From NCBI RefSeq assembly GCF_900106835.1, contig NZ_FNNR01000003.1, positions 1 through 64,000 of the forward strand: a stretch of 64,000 bases of DNA. The letters run 5' to 3'. A program made the position numbers and the translations under genes. This DNA comes from Arthrobacter sp. cf158. GTDB taxonomy: Bacteria; Actinomycetota; Actinomycetes; Actinomycetales; Micrococcaceae. Shown in pieces: positions 26,132-35,900 of the stretch. The stretch's first letter is position 1. Every line of letters starts with the position of its first letter. The notes under the pieces are model-generated. The model searched no databases. It was not told the origin of the DNA and worked only from the letters and a program-made list of their open reading frames with translations.

Positions 26132-26746
26132 GTGCCCGAACAGACCGTTAACAAAGCCGATTTCTGGTTCGATCCCGCCTGCCCGTTTGCGTGGATTACG
26201 TCACGTTGGATCGGCGAGGTTGAGCAGGTCCGTGGCATCGAAACGGAATGGCACGTGATGAGCCTTTCCGTCCTGAATGAAGGCCGTGATCTTCCGGAGG
26301 AGTACCGGGCGTTGATGGACCAGAGTTGGGGTCCTGTCCGCGTCATCATCGCCGCTCAGGAACTCCACGGCAGTAGTTACGTCAAGCCGCTGTACGACGC
26401 CATGGGGGAGCAGATCCACCACGAGGGCAACAAGGACCGCGCTTCGGTGATCCAGAAGGCCCTCGCCGAGACCGGCCTTCCGGCTGATCTGGCCCGTTTT
26501 GCCGACTCGGATGAGTACGATGCCCAGTTGCGTTCAAGCCACGAGGCCGGCATCTCGCTGGTGGGCCAGGACGTTGGGACTCCTGTGGTCGCCGTCAACG
26601 GCACGGCGTTCTTCGGTCCGGTCCTCACCCGCATTCCGCGTGGAGAAGAAGCCGGGAAGATCTGGGATGCCACCGTGACCCTGGCGGGCTACCCGCACTT
26701 CTTCGAGTTGAAGCGCAGCCGTACAGAGCGCCCTGAATTCAACTAG
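26132..26746 (+). CDS. DsbA-family thiol oxidoreductase (Rv2466c-like, mycothiol-dependent)
   Basis: A 204-aa thioredoxin-fold protein with an inserted helical domain. The active-site region is FWFDPACPFAWITSRWI. Mycobacterial Rv2466c has a CPWC site and reduces nitro compounds with mycothiol; here the second Cys is replaced by Ala (CPFA), so a monothiol, mycothiol-adduct mechanism is inferred. The cis-Pro loop VGTPVVAVNGTAFFGPVL is present. GTG start with GAGGAG upstream. It follows clpX by 81 bp and may share its transcript. Confidence 0.85.
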   Translation: MPEQTVNKADFWFDPACPFAWITSRWIGEVEQVRGIETEWHVMSLSVLNEGRDLPEEYRALMDQSWGPVRVIIAAQELHGSSYVKPLYDAMGEQIHHEGNKDRASVIQKALAETGLPADLARFADSDEYDAQLRSSHEAGISLVGQDVGTPVVAVNGTAFFGPVLTRIPRGEEAGKIWDATVTLAGYPHFFELKRSRTERPEFN

Positions 26747-26756
26747 CCGGCCAGAG

Positions 26757-27632
26757 CTACTTCAGGAACCGTGAGGTCCTCCGGTCGGCCAGGATTTTCC
26801 CGTTGGTCTGGCATGTGGCGCAGTACTGGAGTGAGGTGTCCGCAAAGGACACCTCACGGACGGTGTCCCCACACACCGGGCACGGCAGGCCAGTCCTTGC
26901 GTGCACCCGGAAGTTGCTTCGTTTGGTGTCCTTGAGCTCACTGGATGGCTTGCCTGCCGCGGCGTTGACGGCGCCCACCAGGATTTCCTGCATGGCTTCG
27001 TAGAGCCGCGCCACGGTGGCTTGGTCCAAGGACTTCGCGGTGGCGAACGGGGATATTTTGGCGGCGTGCAGGATTTCGTCGCTGTAGGCGTTGCCAATGC
27101 CCGCGATGACTCCTTGGCTCCTGAGGAGTCCCTTAATCTGCTGGGAACTGGAACCGAGGATTTTCGCCAGCGCGCCGAGGTCAAAGTCGGGGCTGAGCGG
27201 TTCCGGGCCCAAGGTTGCTATGCCGGGCACATCCATCGGATCCCTGACCACATAGATGGCCAGGCTCTTCTTTGTTCCGGCCTCGGTCAGGTCCACCCCG
27301 ATGTGGGCGTCGTCGGCGGGCCGGTGAAGCAGTAGCCTGGCCGAGATGTTGCTTTTTCCCATGCGCAACCCGGCCGATGACGGGTGTTCTGTGTACCGGA
27401 CCCACCCGGCCTTCGCCAGGTGGAACACAAAATAGAGGCCATCAACGTCAACGCAAACGAACTTCCCCAAGCGCTTGGCCCCACGTATGGTCCGGCCCTC
27501 CAGGGCTGTGTAGGGAGGATCGGCCGTCTTGAGTGCTGAGAAGGAGTTGATGCGGACCTCGGTCAGCACAGCTCCATGGAGTTGGGTGTCCAAATACATG
27601 CACAGGCCGTGCACTTCGGGGAGTTCCGGCAT
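26757..27632 (-). CDS. Fpg/Nei family DNA glycosylase
   Basis: A 291-aa base-excision repair glycosylase/AP lyase, second paralogue in the window. The start is set at ATG 27632 so that the protein begins MPELPEVHG: the catalytic Pro must follow Met, so an ATG two codons upstream (27638) cannot be the functional start. The H2TH helix contains RSQGVIAGIGNAYSDEILH, and the zinc finger has CPVC and CATC pairs. The loop between domains differs from canonical MutM, so lesion specificity (oxidised purines or pyrimidines) is not decided. Confidence 0.92.
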   Translation of the reverse strand: MPELPEVHGLCMYLDTQLHGAVLTEVRINSFSALKTADPPYTALEGRTIRGAKRLGKFVCVDVDGLYFVFHLAKAGWVRYTEHPSSAGLRMGKSNISARLLLHRPADDAHIGVDLTEAGTKKSLAIYVVRDPMDVPGIATLGPEPLSPDFDLGALAKILGSSSQQIKGLLRSQGVIAGIGNAYSDEILHAAKISPFATAKSLDQATVARLYEAMQEILVGAVNAAAGKPSSELKDTKRSNFRVHARTGLPCPVCGDTVREVSFADTSLQYCATCQTNGKILADRRTSRFLK

Positions 27633-27904
27633 GGACATTACTTTGCCACAGGAAGCTCTTTCCTGGCAGGAAAACTACAGGATTGTAGTTCTTTCGAAGG
27701 CCTTGTGCTTCGTTCGCGGCAGGACAACAATGGTTCTTACCCACTTCGAAAGAAGAGGGACACGGAAACCAAAGATTCAGTGATATGCAACCAACGCAGC
27801 CTTTGGCAAAGTTGGAAGCAAGCTACCAGTGACGAGGTAGGAAGACCTGAAATTCCAAGGATTCCGCCAGACTGTCAAGACGTCACCAGACAGGCGAAAA
27901 GTCG
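27633..27904. other. Non-coding interval with inverted repeats between glycosylase and valS
   Basis: This stretch between the glycosylase start and the valS end has no convincing gene. Open frames here have skewed composition and no start signal. It contains AACTACA-N4-TGTAGTT (27673-27690) and an 11-bp exact inverted repeat, TTCTTTCGAAG (27689-27699) with CTTCGAAAGAA (27744-27754). Base composition is visibly more AT-rich than the flanking genes. The repeats may be operators for the divergently read glycosylase or a structured RNA; nothing decides. Confidence 0.45.
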
Positions 27905-27938
27905 AAGCCCCACCAACGGCAAAACGCTGATGGGGCTT
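27905..27938 (-). terminator. Terminator of valS
   Basis: An inverted repeat of 14-nt arms with 12 pairs (27905-27918 with 27925-27938). On the minus strand it is followed by TTCGACTTTTC. It lies 43 bp beyond the valS stop. Confidence 0.75.
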
Positions 27939-27981
27939 CCCCTTTGCCCAAAAACAAACGGGCACTCTTAGCTGCGGCTTG

Positions 27982-30603
27982 CTAGGACGCGGGTGTCTCC
28001 TCGGCGGGCGCCAGGACAACATCGCTGACCGTCAGATCGCCTTCGCCCGACTGGAGGGTGATCTCCTGGGCGTTTGCGGCAGCCTTCAAGTCGCCCAGGC
28101 CGGCCTTCAACTGCGCTACCAATACCTCGGACGCTGTGATGGACGCGGACAGCACTTCGGTCCGTTGCTTGACCTTGGCTTCGGACTTTGCCTTGCGGAT
28201 ACCGCTGAGGGCTACGCCGACAGTGCCGAGCATGGTGGTATCGCCATCAGTGATTTCCAACGCGGCGGGCCACTCTGCACGGTGGACGGATCCGGTGCGC
28301 CACCAGCCCCAGACCTCTTCCGTTGCGAAGGGAAGGAACGGTGCAAAGAGGCGCAGCAGGGAGTCAAGCGTTGTGGCCAAGGCGGCCAGGACGGATGCCT
28401 GCTCGGTGTCGCCAGCGGCACCGTAGGCACGGTCCTTGATGAGCTCCACGTAGTCGTCCGTGAACTGCCAGAAGAAGGACTCGGTGATCTGGAGTGCACG
28501 GGCGTAGTCGTAGTTCTCGAATGCCTTGGTGGACTGGGCAACGACGTCGGACAGTTGTGCGAGCAGCGCACGGTCCAACGGGTTGGTCAGCACCGAGAGG
28601 TCGGACGCCACTACAGAGTTTTCCGTGGCGCCGAGGTTCAGGACGAACTTGGACGCGTTGAGCAACTTGATGGCCAGACGGCGGCCGATCTTCATCTGGG
28701 CGATCTCGTACGCAGTGTCGGCGCCGAGCTTTGCCGAAGCTGCCCAGTAACGCACAGCATCTGAACCGTACTCGTTCAGTACATCCGTGGGCACCACAAC
28801 GTTGCCCTTGGACTTGGACATCTTCTTGCGGTCCGGGTCCAGGATCCAGCCCGAGATTGCCGCGTGCTTCCACGGAGCGTTCTTCTGCAGGGCATCCGCC
28901 CGGACGGCCGAGGAGAACAGCCAGGTGCGAATGATGTCGTGGCCCTGAGGACGGAGGTCGAAGGGGTAGACCTTGGCGAACAGGTCCTCGTCGCGGCTCC
29001 AGCCACCCACAATCTGCGGGGTCAGGGAGGACGTTGCCCACGTGTCCAACACGTCGGCGTCGCCGGTGAAGCCGTTGGCCTGATCGCGCTGCGACTCCTC
29101 AAAGCCGGGAGCAGCGTCAGCGGCAGGGTCCACCGGCAGCATCTCGTCCGACGGAAGAATCGGGTGGTCGTAGTCCGGGTTGCCCTGAGCATCCAAGGGA
29201 TACCAGACGGGAATCGGCACACCGAAGAAGCGCTGGCGGGATACGAGCCAGTCACCGTTAAGGCCGGCGATCCAGTTCTCGTAGCGTGAGCGCATGAAGG
29301 CCGGGTGGAAGGTGATTTCCTGGCCTCGGCCGATGAGGCGTTCACGGCGTTCCTCGTCGCGGCCACCGTTACGGATGTACCACTGACGGGACGTAACAAC
29401 CTCAAGGGGCTTGTCGCCCTTTTCGAAGAAGTTCACCGGGTGGGTGATCTTCTTCGGTTCGCCGTCCAGCAGGTCTGCTGCCTTAAGCAGTTCAACCACG
29501 GCTTCCTTGGCGGAAAACGCAGTCTTGCCGGCGATCGCTGCATAGGCTTCCTTGCCGGCCTCGGTGGTGATCCACTCCGGGGTGTCAGCAATGATGCGGC
29601 CATCGCGGCCCATGATGGCGCGGGTAGGCAGCTGAAGTTCACGCCACCAGGTGACGTCGGTCAGGTCACCGAACGTACACACCATGGCGATGCCCGAGCC
29701 CTTGTCCGCCTTGGCGAGAGGGTGGGCCTTGACCTCGAGCTCCACGTCGAACAGGGGGGACTTGACGGTCTTGCCGAACAGCGGCTGGTATCGCTCGTCG
29801 TCGGGGTTTGCCACCAGGGCCGCGCACGCCGCGAGCAGTTCCGGGCGCGTGGTTTCGATGAAGATTTTTTCGCCGTCTTCGGTGAAGAACGGGTAGCGGT
29901 AGTAAGCGCCTGCAACTTCGCGGTCCTCAAGCTCGGCCTGTGCCACCGCGGTGCGGAACGTCACATCCCACAGTGTGGGGGCTTCGGCCATGTAGGCGTC
30001 ACCGGCGGACAGGTTGGCCAGGAAGGCGCGCTGGGACACGGCACGGGAGGTGTCGTCAATGGTGCGGTACGTCAGATCCCAGTCCACCGAAAGGCCGAGG
30101 GTCTGGAACAGGTTCTCGAAGACTTTCTCGTCCTCAACGGCGAGTTCCTCACACAGTTCGATGAAGTTCTGACGCGAAACGACGTCGAAATCGCGCTGGT
30201 TCTTGGCCGGCTGTGCAGGGGGCGTGTAGTCAGCCTTGTAAGGGATGGCGGGATCGCAACGGACGCCGTAGTAGTTCTGGACGCGGCGCTCGGTAGGCAG
30301 ACCGTTGTCGTCCCAACCCATGGGGTAGAAGACGTTCTTGCCGGTCATACGCATGTAGCGCGCCTGGACGTCCGTCTGGGTGAAGGAGAACATGTGGCCC
30401 ACGTGGAGCGAGCCGGATGCCGTGGGCGGGGGAGTGTCGATCGAGTAGACCTGCTCCCGGGTGGTGTCCGGGTTGAACTTGTAGGTTCCTTCTTCAAGCC
30501 AGCGCTGCGTCAAGGCAGCCTCAAGGCCTTCAAGGGCCGGCTTGTCGGGAACGTTAATGGGGGCGGTGGCGGGCGTGTCTGTACCCTGCGTTGATTCAGC
30601 CAT
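27982..30603 (-). CDS. valS: Valine--tRNA ligase
   Basis: An 873-aa class I aminoacyl-tRNA synthetase that charges tRNA-Val. The HIGH-type motif is SGSLHVGHMFS (about 63-73) and the KMSKS motif is KKMSKSKGN. The CP1 editing domain (TRPELLAACAALVANPDD) is present, and the anticodon-binding domain includes SFFWQFTDDYVELIK. It is of the type without the long C-terminal coiled coil of E. coli ValRS and looks closer to the archaeal-like ValS group used in several actinobacteria. Single gene with its own terminator. Confidence 0.97.
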   Translation of the reverse strand: MAESTQGTDTPATAPINVPDKPALEGLEAALTQRWLEEGTYKFNPDTTREQVYSIDTPPPTASGSLHVGHMFSFTQTDVQARYMRMTGKNVFYPMGWDDNGLPTERRVQNYYGVRCDPAIPYKADYTPPAQPAKNQRDFDVVSRQNFIELCEELAVEDEKVFENLFQTLGLSVDWDLTYRTIDDTSRAVSQRAFLANLSAGDAYMAEAPTLWDVTFRTAVAQAELEDREVAGAYYRYPFFTEDGEKIFIETTRPELLAACAALVANPDDERYQPLFGKTVKSPLFDVELEVKAHPLAKADKGSGIAMVCTFGDLTDVTWWRELQLPTRAIMGRDGRIIADTPEWITTEAGKEAYAAIAGKTAFSAKEAVVELLKAADLLDGEPKKITHPVNFFEKGDKPLEVVTSRQWYIRNGGRDEERRERLIGRGQEITFHPAFMRSRYENWIAGLNGDWLVSRQRFFGVPIPVWYPLDAQGNPDYDHPILPSDEMLPVDPAADAAPGFEESQRDQANGFTGDADVLDTWATSSLTPQIVGGWSRDEDLFAKVYPFDLRPQGHDIIRTWLFSSAVRADALQKNAPWKHAAISGWILDPDRKKMSKSKGNVVVPTDVLNEYGSDAVRYWAASAKLGADTAYEIAQMKIGRRLAIKLLNASKFVLNLGATENSVVASDLSVLTNPLDRALLAQLSDVVAQSTKAFENYDYARALQITESFFWQFTDDYVELIKDRAYGAAGDTEQASVLAALATTLDSLLRLFAPFLPFATEEVWGWWRTGSVHRAEWPAALEITDGDTTMLGTVGVALSGIRKAKSEAKVKQRTEVLSASITASEVLVAQLKAGLGDLKAAANAQEITLQSGEGDLTVSDVVLAPAEETPAS

Positions 30604-30663
30604 GGATCAATTGTTTCATGGCCTGGCGTTACAGCCTGCCGCGGTAGGAATAGGCACCCCGGA

Positions 30664-30669
30664 TATGGT
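30664..30669 (+). promoter_or_regulatory. -10 box of leaderless promoter for the SDR gene
   Basis: TATGGT is spaced 6 nt (GGTGGC) from the ATG at 30676. There is no Shine-Dalgarno. Confidence 0.45.
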
Positions 30670-30675
30670 GGTGGC

Positions 30676-31467
30676 ATGACTTTGGCAGCGCACAGCACCC
30701 CTTCAGGACAGAATTCAGGACAGAACAAGACGGCCGTTGTTACCGGGGCCAGTACGGGCATCGGCGAGGCCACCGTCAAGGCTTTGGTCTCCACCGGATG
30801 GAAAGTCTTCGCCGTAGCGCGCCGGGCTGACAGGCTGGGGGCCCTGGGCGCCGAAACCGGCGCAGTGCCGTTCCCCGCGGACATCACCAACGACGACGAC
30901 GTTGCCGCCTTGCTCGCGGCCGTCCTCAAGGCCGGAGGTGCGGACACCCTCATCAACATCGCCGGCGGTGCTCGGGGCGCAGACACCATCGCGAACGCCG
31001 ACACGGAAGACTGGGACTGGATGTACCAGGTGAACGTATTGGGCACCATGAAGATCACCCGCGCCTTCCTGCCTATGCTCCGGGAGAACGGCGAAGGAAC
31101 CGTCCTGAACCTCACGTCGACTGCCGGACTGTCTGCCTACGAAGGAGGTGCGGGCTATAACGCAGCAAAGTTTGCCCAGCACGCCATGACAAACGCTTTG
31201 CGCTTGGAAGAGGTGGGCAATAACGTCCGCGTCATCGAGGTAGCTCCGGGCCTTGTCCACACTGAGGAGTTCGCGCTTAACCGCCTGGGTGACAAGGACG
31301 CGGCTGCGAAAGTTTATGCCGGGGTGGAGAAGCCCCTGACCGCGGAGGATGTGGCGGGGGTGGTGGCGTACTCTGTTTCGCTGCCGCATCACATCAACCT
31401 GGACCAGATTGTTGTGCGTCCCGTGGCCCAGGCGGCCAACCACAAACTGGTCCGCAAGGAAGGCTGA
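30676..31467 (+). CDS. SDR family oxidoreductase (classical short-chain dehydrogenase)
   Basis: A 263-aa NAD(P)-dependent oxidoreductase. Cofactor motif VVTGASTGIGEATV (about 21-34), NIAGGARGADT in place of the NNAG motif, catalytic Ser in NLTSTAGLSAY and YNAAKFAQ (YxxxK) are all present. It matches the YdfG-like subgroup of classical SDRs that act on serine/3-hydroxy acids or small ketones, but the substrate is not evident. The C-terminus EDVAGVVAYSVSLPHHINLDQIVVRPV is typical of that subgroup. Divergent from valS. Confidence 0.9.
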   Translation: MTLAAHSTPSGQNSGQNKTAVVTGASTGIGEATVKALVSTGWKVFAVARRADRLGALGAETGAVPFPADITNDDDVAALLAAVLKAGGADTLINIAGGARGADTIANADTEDWDWMYQVNVLGTMKITRAFLPMLRENGEGTVLNLTSTAGLSAYEGGAGYNAAKFAQHAMTNALRLEEVGNNVRVIEVAPGLVHTEEFALNRLGDKDAAAKVYAGVEKPLTAEDVAGVVAYSVSLPHHINLDQIVVRPVAQAANHKLVRKEG

Positions 31468-31528
31468 ACCCGATGCTGACCCGCTGGGCCGTCGCAAGCC
31501 AGCGACGGTCCAGCGGAGAAGCAACGTG

Positions 31529-32578
31529 TTAGCCGGCGGGAATGACCAGCCGGGCCATGACGGCCGCATGATCGCTGCCGGGAATCCGGTGGACCGCGTA
31601 GTCGCTGCTGCTGATCAGCGGTGATGTCACGATGTGGTCGATCACAATCCCGGGCAGCGGCAAACCCTCCATTGGCCAGGTGGGGGAGAAACGTCCGCCT
31701 GAAGCAGCACCTACATCAACGAGCTTCGAGCCACCCTGCGCTGCGTCCGGCAGCGCTGTGTCCAGGACATCCCTGAACTCGGAGTGATCGAAGGTCGAGT
31801 TGTAGTCACCCATGAGCAGGTGGTTGCCCGGGCGTGAGGCCTGGCGGGCTATCTTGACGAGGTCGCTCCGCCACTGGGCGATGCGTTGATCAACTGGCGG
31901 AAGTGCATGGACGTTGGTGAGGTTCAAGGTGGCCGTGGAACCAGCAGCGGCGTCCGTGAGGAGTACCCGCGTGACGTCCATCCGGAACGGTGTATCAGGC
32001 AACAGGCCCGCGGCTTCCAGTGGAAATACTGAATAGACCGCGCCGCCGGACGCGTCGTCGTTGGGTTCGCTCACGCGGTGGGGCAACGTCTTCTCCAAGC
32101 CCTCGGAACGGAGCCGGTCCTCGAGCACTTGCGTATGTTCCTGAAGGGTCAGCAGTTGAATGCCGTTGTCACGCACGAGCCTCACGATGGCGGCCGCGTC
32201 CGCCTCCCCATACTCGGTATTGAGGCTCATCACTTTAACGGAAACAGTCGCAGTCCCGGCGGGCAGCGCTTGGTGTCGTCCGGCGTCCAGCGGAAACAGC
32301 CAGAACAGCTGGACGGCCAGCAGGGCCGCCGTCGTGATGATCACCCAGAGGCGGCGTCCCGCCACGGCGAGGACCAACGCGACGAGTGCAGGAAGCGCCA
32401 TCCAGGGTGTGAAGGACAACAGTTGCACCACGATCAGGGGCCACTCCGCAGGGATTGCCCGGAACATCGACGCCCCCGCCACGGGCAATGCCATCAGCAA
32501 AGCCGCCACCGACCATGCCAGGGAAGCACGGCGTCCTGCCGGGCGTAATTCCGGAACGGCGGGAGATGGGTGCGTCAT
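31529..32578 (-). CDS. Membrane-anchored endonuclease/exonuclease/phosphatase family protein
   Basis: A 349-aa protein with three hydrophobic segments (about 21-100) followed by an EEP-fold hydrolase domain. Catalytic features: SLNTEYGEAD (metal-site Asn), LLTLQEHTQ (Glu ligand), LTNVHALPP, LLMGDYNSTFDHSEF (Asp/Asn) and GSDHAAVMARL (general-base His). The domain should lie outside the membrane. The family includes DNases, sphingomyelinases and phosphoinositide phosphatases, so the substrate is unknown. The start is ATG 32578, with TAGACT 7 nt upstream; the open frame upstream overlaps the ileS leader and is not coding. Confidence 0.85.
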   Translation of the reverse strand: MTHPSPAVPELRPAGRRASLAWSVAALLMALPVAGASMFRAIPAEWPLIVVQLLSFTPWMALPALVALVLAVAGRRLWVIITTAALLAVQLFWLFPLDAGRHQALPAGTATVSVKVMSLNTEYGEADAAAIVRLVRDNGIQLLTLQEHTQVLEDRLRSEGLEKTLPHRVSEPNDDASGGAVYSVFPLEAAGLLPDTPFRMDVTRVLLTDAAAGSTATLNLTNVHALPPVDQRIAQWRSDLVKIARQASRPGNHLLMGDYNSTFDHSEFRDVLDTALPDAAQGGSKLVDVGAASGGRFSPTWPMEGLPLPGIVIDHIVTSPLISSSDYAVHRIPGSDHAAVMARLVIPAG

Positions 32579-32585
32579 GGGGTCG

Positions 32586-32591
32586 AGTCTA
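32586..32591 (-). promoter_or_regulatory. -10 box of leaderless promoter for the EEP-domain gene
   Basis: TAGACT is spaced 7 nt from the ATG at 32578. There is no Shine-Dalgarno. Confidence 0.45.
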
Positions 32592-32662
32592 TTCACCGCC
32601 AAAGCCGCAGCACTCCACCCAGGGGATGAACCCGCAAGTAGAGCAAGCTGGGTACCAGCCGC

Positions 32663-32668
32663 TAGACT
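32663..32668 (+). promoter_or_regulatory. -10 box for the ileS T-box leader
   Basis: TAGACT is the same hexamer used by several genes here. The expected start is about 32675, directly ahead of the first T-box stem. Confidence 0.45.
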
Positions 32669-32674
32669 TGAAGA

Positions 32675-32905
32675 ACCAGCTTTGACCCGGCCATCACCGG
32701 TGAGCTTCCGGAAGAACAGCATTGACCGTCTGCATGGCGGAAAACGCCCATTAGACCCGGACGGGTAAGCCCGTCACAGCAGTAATGAGAGGCCGGGACC
32801 CTGTGTTCCGGTAAGTGAGGTGGTACCGCGGTACCTGCGCAGCCGACAGGCAGCACAGAAGCCGTCCTCGCATCCTGACAGTCAACCAGCTATCACAGGA
32901 TATGA
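32675..32905 (+). ncRNA. T-box riboswitch (tRNA-Ile sensing, translational type)
   Basis: The leader of ileS carries the conserved T-box segment AGGTGGTACCGCGG (32818-32831). Its TGGT (32821-32824) can pair with the ACCA end of uncharged tRNA-Ile. A short stem near the start contains CCGG-CCATCA-CCGG; ATC at 32693-32695 is an isoleucine codon and the likely specifier. Instead of a terminator, ATCCTG (32872-32877) can pair with CAGGAT (32896-32901), which contains the ileS Shine-Dalgarno AGGA, so control is probably at translation initiation, as described for ileS in other actinobacteria. Confidence 0.9.
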
Positions 32906-32906
32906 G

Positions 32907-35900
32907 ATGACCCACTACCCCAAGGCCTCAGCGTCTTCGTCCGGCACGCATGGCGTGTCCGCCTCCGTGAAGTTCCCGGAAATCGAAGAGCGCATCCTCA
33001 AATACTGGGATGAAGACGGTACCTTCCAAGCCAGCATCGACCAACGCGATGCGGGCAAAGACGGCAGCAACGAGTTCGTCTTCTACGACGGCCCCCCCTT
33101 CGCCAATGGCCTCCCGCACTACGGCCACCTGCTCACCGGCTACGCCAAGGACCTCGTAGGCCGCTACCAGACCCAGCGTGGCAAGCGTGTGGAGCGCCGT
33201 TTCGGCTGGGACACGCACGGCCTTCCTGCTGAGCTCGAAGCCATGAAGCAGCTGGGCATGACGGACAAGACCCAGATCGAAGCCATGGGCATCGATAAAT
33301 TCAACGACGCCTGCCGCGCCTCGGTGATGAAGTACGCCAACGAGTGGAAGGCCTACGTCACCCGCCAGGCCCGCTGGGTGGACTTCGAGAACGACTACAA
33401 GACCCTCAACGTCGAGTACATGGAGTCGGTACTCTGGGCCTTCAAACAGCTGCATGAGAAGGGCCTGACGTACAACGGTTACCGCGTTCTGCCGTATTGC
33501 TGGAAGGACGAGACCCCTCTGTCCAACCATGAGCTCCGCATGGATGACGACGTCTACAAAAACCGTCAGGACCAAACGGTTACGGTGACATTCCCCATGA
33601 AGGCTGGAGACTCCGAACTCTCCAAGGCACTTGAGGGCGTCCAGGCGCTCGCCTGGACCACCACGCCCTGGACGTTGCCCACCAACCTGGCGCTCGCCGT
33701 CGGGCCTGAGATCTCCTATGCCGTCCTGCCCGCCGGACCCAACGGCGTCAAGGCTGCGTCCGCTGAGGCGCCGGTAACGGGCAGCTTCCTGCTCGCGGCT
33801 GACCTGGTGGGGTCCTACGCCAAGGATTTGGGGTACGACGACGCCGCTGCCGCAACTGCCGCTGTGGTGTCCACCCACACGGGTGCCGAGCTGGCTGGCT
33901 TGGAGTACCAACCGCTGTGGAATGACTTTGCCGATGCCGAGAAATACGGCACGGAAAACGCCTGGCGCTTCCTGGTGGCCGACTACGTCACCACCACGGA
34001 CGGTACGGGCATCGTTCACCAGGCTCCGGCCTATGGTGAGGATGACCAGAAGGTCTGTGAAGACGCAGGCATCCCCGTGGTGTTGTCCGTGGACGAGGGC
34101 GCCAAGTTCCTTCCGCTGTTTGCGCACGGCGAGCTCGCCTCGATCGTAGGCCTGCAAGTCTTCGACGCCAACAAGCCCATCACCCAGGTGCTCCGCGCTG
34201 ATGGCCGCCTGGTCCGCCAGGCCAGCTATGAGCACAGCTACCCGCACTGCTGGCGCTGCCGGAACCCGCTGATTTACCGTGCCGTCTCCTCCTGGTACGT
34301 AGAAGTCACCAAGTTCAAGGACCGCATGTCCGAGCTGAACCAGGAAATCAACTGGATCCCGGGCAACGTCAAGGACGGCCAGTTTGGCAAGTGGCTGGAC
34401 AACGCCCGCGACTGGTCCATCAGCCGCAACCGCTACTGGGGTTCACCCATCCCGGTGTGGCAATCCGATGATCCGGAATACCCGCGCACGGACGTCTACG
34501 GTTCCTTGGCCGAGATGGAAGCCGACTTCGGCCGCCTGCCCGTCAACAACGAAGGACAGGTGGACCTGCACCGTCCGTTCATTGATGAGCTGACACGTCC
34601 CAACCCGGACGACCCCACAGGCAAGTCCACCATGCGCCGTGTGGAAGACGTGTTGGACGTGTGGTTCGACTCCGGGTCCATGCCATATGGCCAGGTGCAC
34701 TACCCGTTCCAGAACGAGGAGTGGTTTGACACCCATAACCCGGCGGACTTCATCGTGGAGTACATCGGGCAGACACGCGGCTGGTTCTACATGCTGCACA
34801 TCCTCTCCACCGCGCTCTTTGACCGACCGGCGTTCCGCAACGTAATCAGCCATGGCATTGTGCTGGGCTCCGACGGCCAGAAGATGTCCAAGAGCCTGCG
34901 CAACTACCCTGACGTGTCCGAGGTCCTGGACCGCGACGGTTCCGACGCCATGCGATGGTTCCTCATGTCCAGCCCTATCCTTCGCGGCGGCAACCTGGTG
35001 GTGACCGAACAGGGCATCCGCGACGGCGTCCGCCAGGTCATCCTGCCGCTGTGGAACGTCTACAGCTTCTTCACGCTGTACACGAACGCTGCCAACGGAG
35101 GCGCGGGATATGAGGCGAAGCTGCGCTACAACGACTACTCCGACACGCTGGACCAGTACCTCCTGGCCAACACAGGTGATCTTGTCCGCAACGTCACTGA
35201 AAGCCTGGATAACTACGACATCTCCGGTGCTTGCGATGAACTGCGCAGCTACCTTGACATGCTGACCAATTGGTACGTTCGCCGCAGCCGCCAGCGCTTC
35301 TTCGATGAGAACGTTGACGCCTTCGACGCTCTGTACACGGCCCTCGAAGCTGTGTGCCGTGTGTCTGCTTCCTTGCTGCCGCTTGTCTCGGAAGAGATCT
35401 GGCGCGGACTGACGGGTGGCCGGTCTGTGCACTTGGCTGACTGGCCGGACGCTGCGCTGTTCCCCTCCAACCCTGAACTGGTTGAAGCGATGGACCGGGT
35501 CCAGCAGATCTGCTCCACTGGTTCCAGCCTGCGCAAGGCCGCGAACCTGCGCGTTCGCCTGCCGCTGCAGGAACTGACTGTGGTGGCACCCGGTGCAGAT
35601 GCGCTGGAAGGCTTTGCCGGCGTCGTCGCTGATGAACTGAACCTGCGGTCAGTCCGTCTGTTGGACGCCGCTACTGCCTCGCCGGAGGAGTTCGGCATCG
35701 AGCAGAAGCTGGTAGTGAACGCCCGTGCTGCGGGCCCGCGCCTCGGCAAGAATGTGCAGCAGGCCATCAAGGGCTCAAAGTCCGGCGACTGGTCCGTCAG
35801 TGATGCTGGGGTGGTGGTGGCTGGTGGCCTGGAACTGGAGCCACAGGAATACACGCTGGAAACGGTGGTGGCAGGAACGGCCGACGGCGGTGCTGCCGCC

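Noticed and set aside
27576..27971. Possible 131-codon plus-strand gene across the glycosylase start and valS terminator
   Set aside because: It runs through a terminator hairpin, overlaps the conserved N-terminus of the glycosylase, and has unbiased codon positions.
29305..30594. A 429-codon open frame on the plus strand opposite valS
   Set aside because: Valine/glycine-rich antisense composition and no recognisable domain; valS is unambiguous on the other strand.
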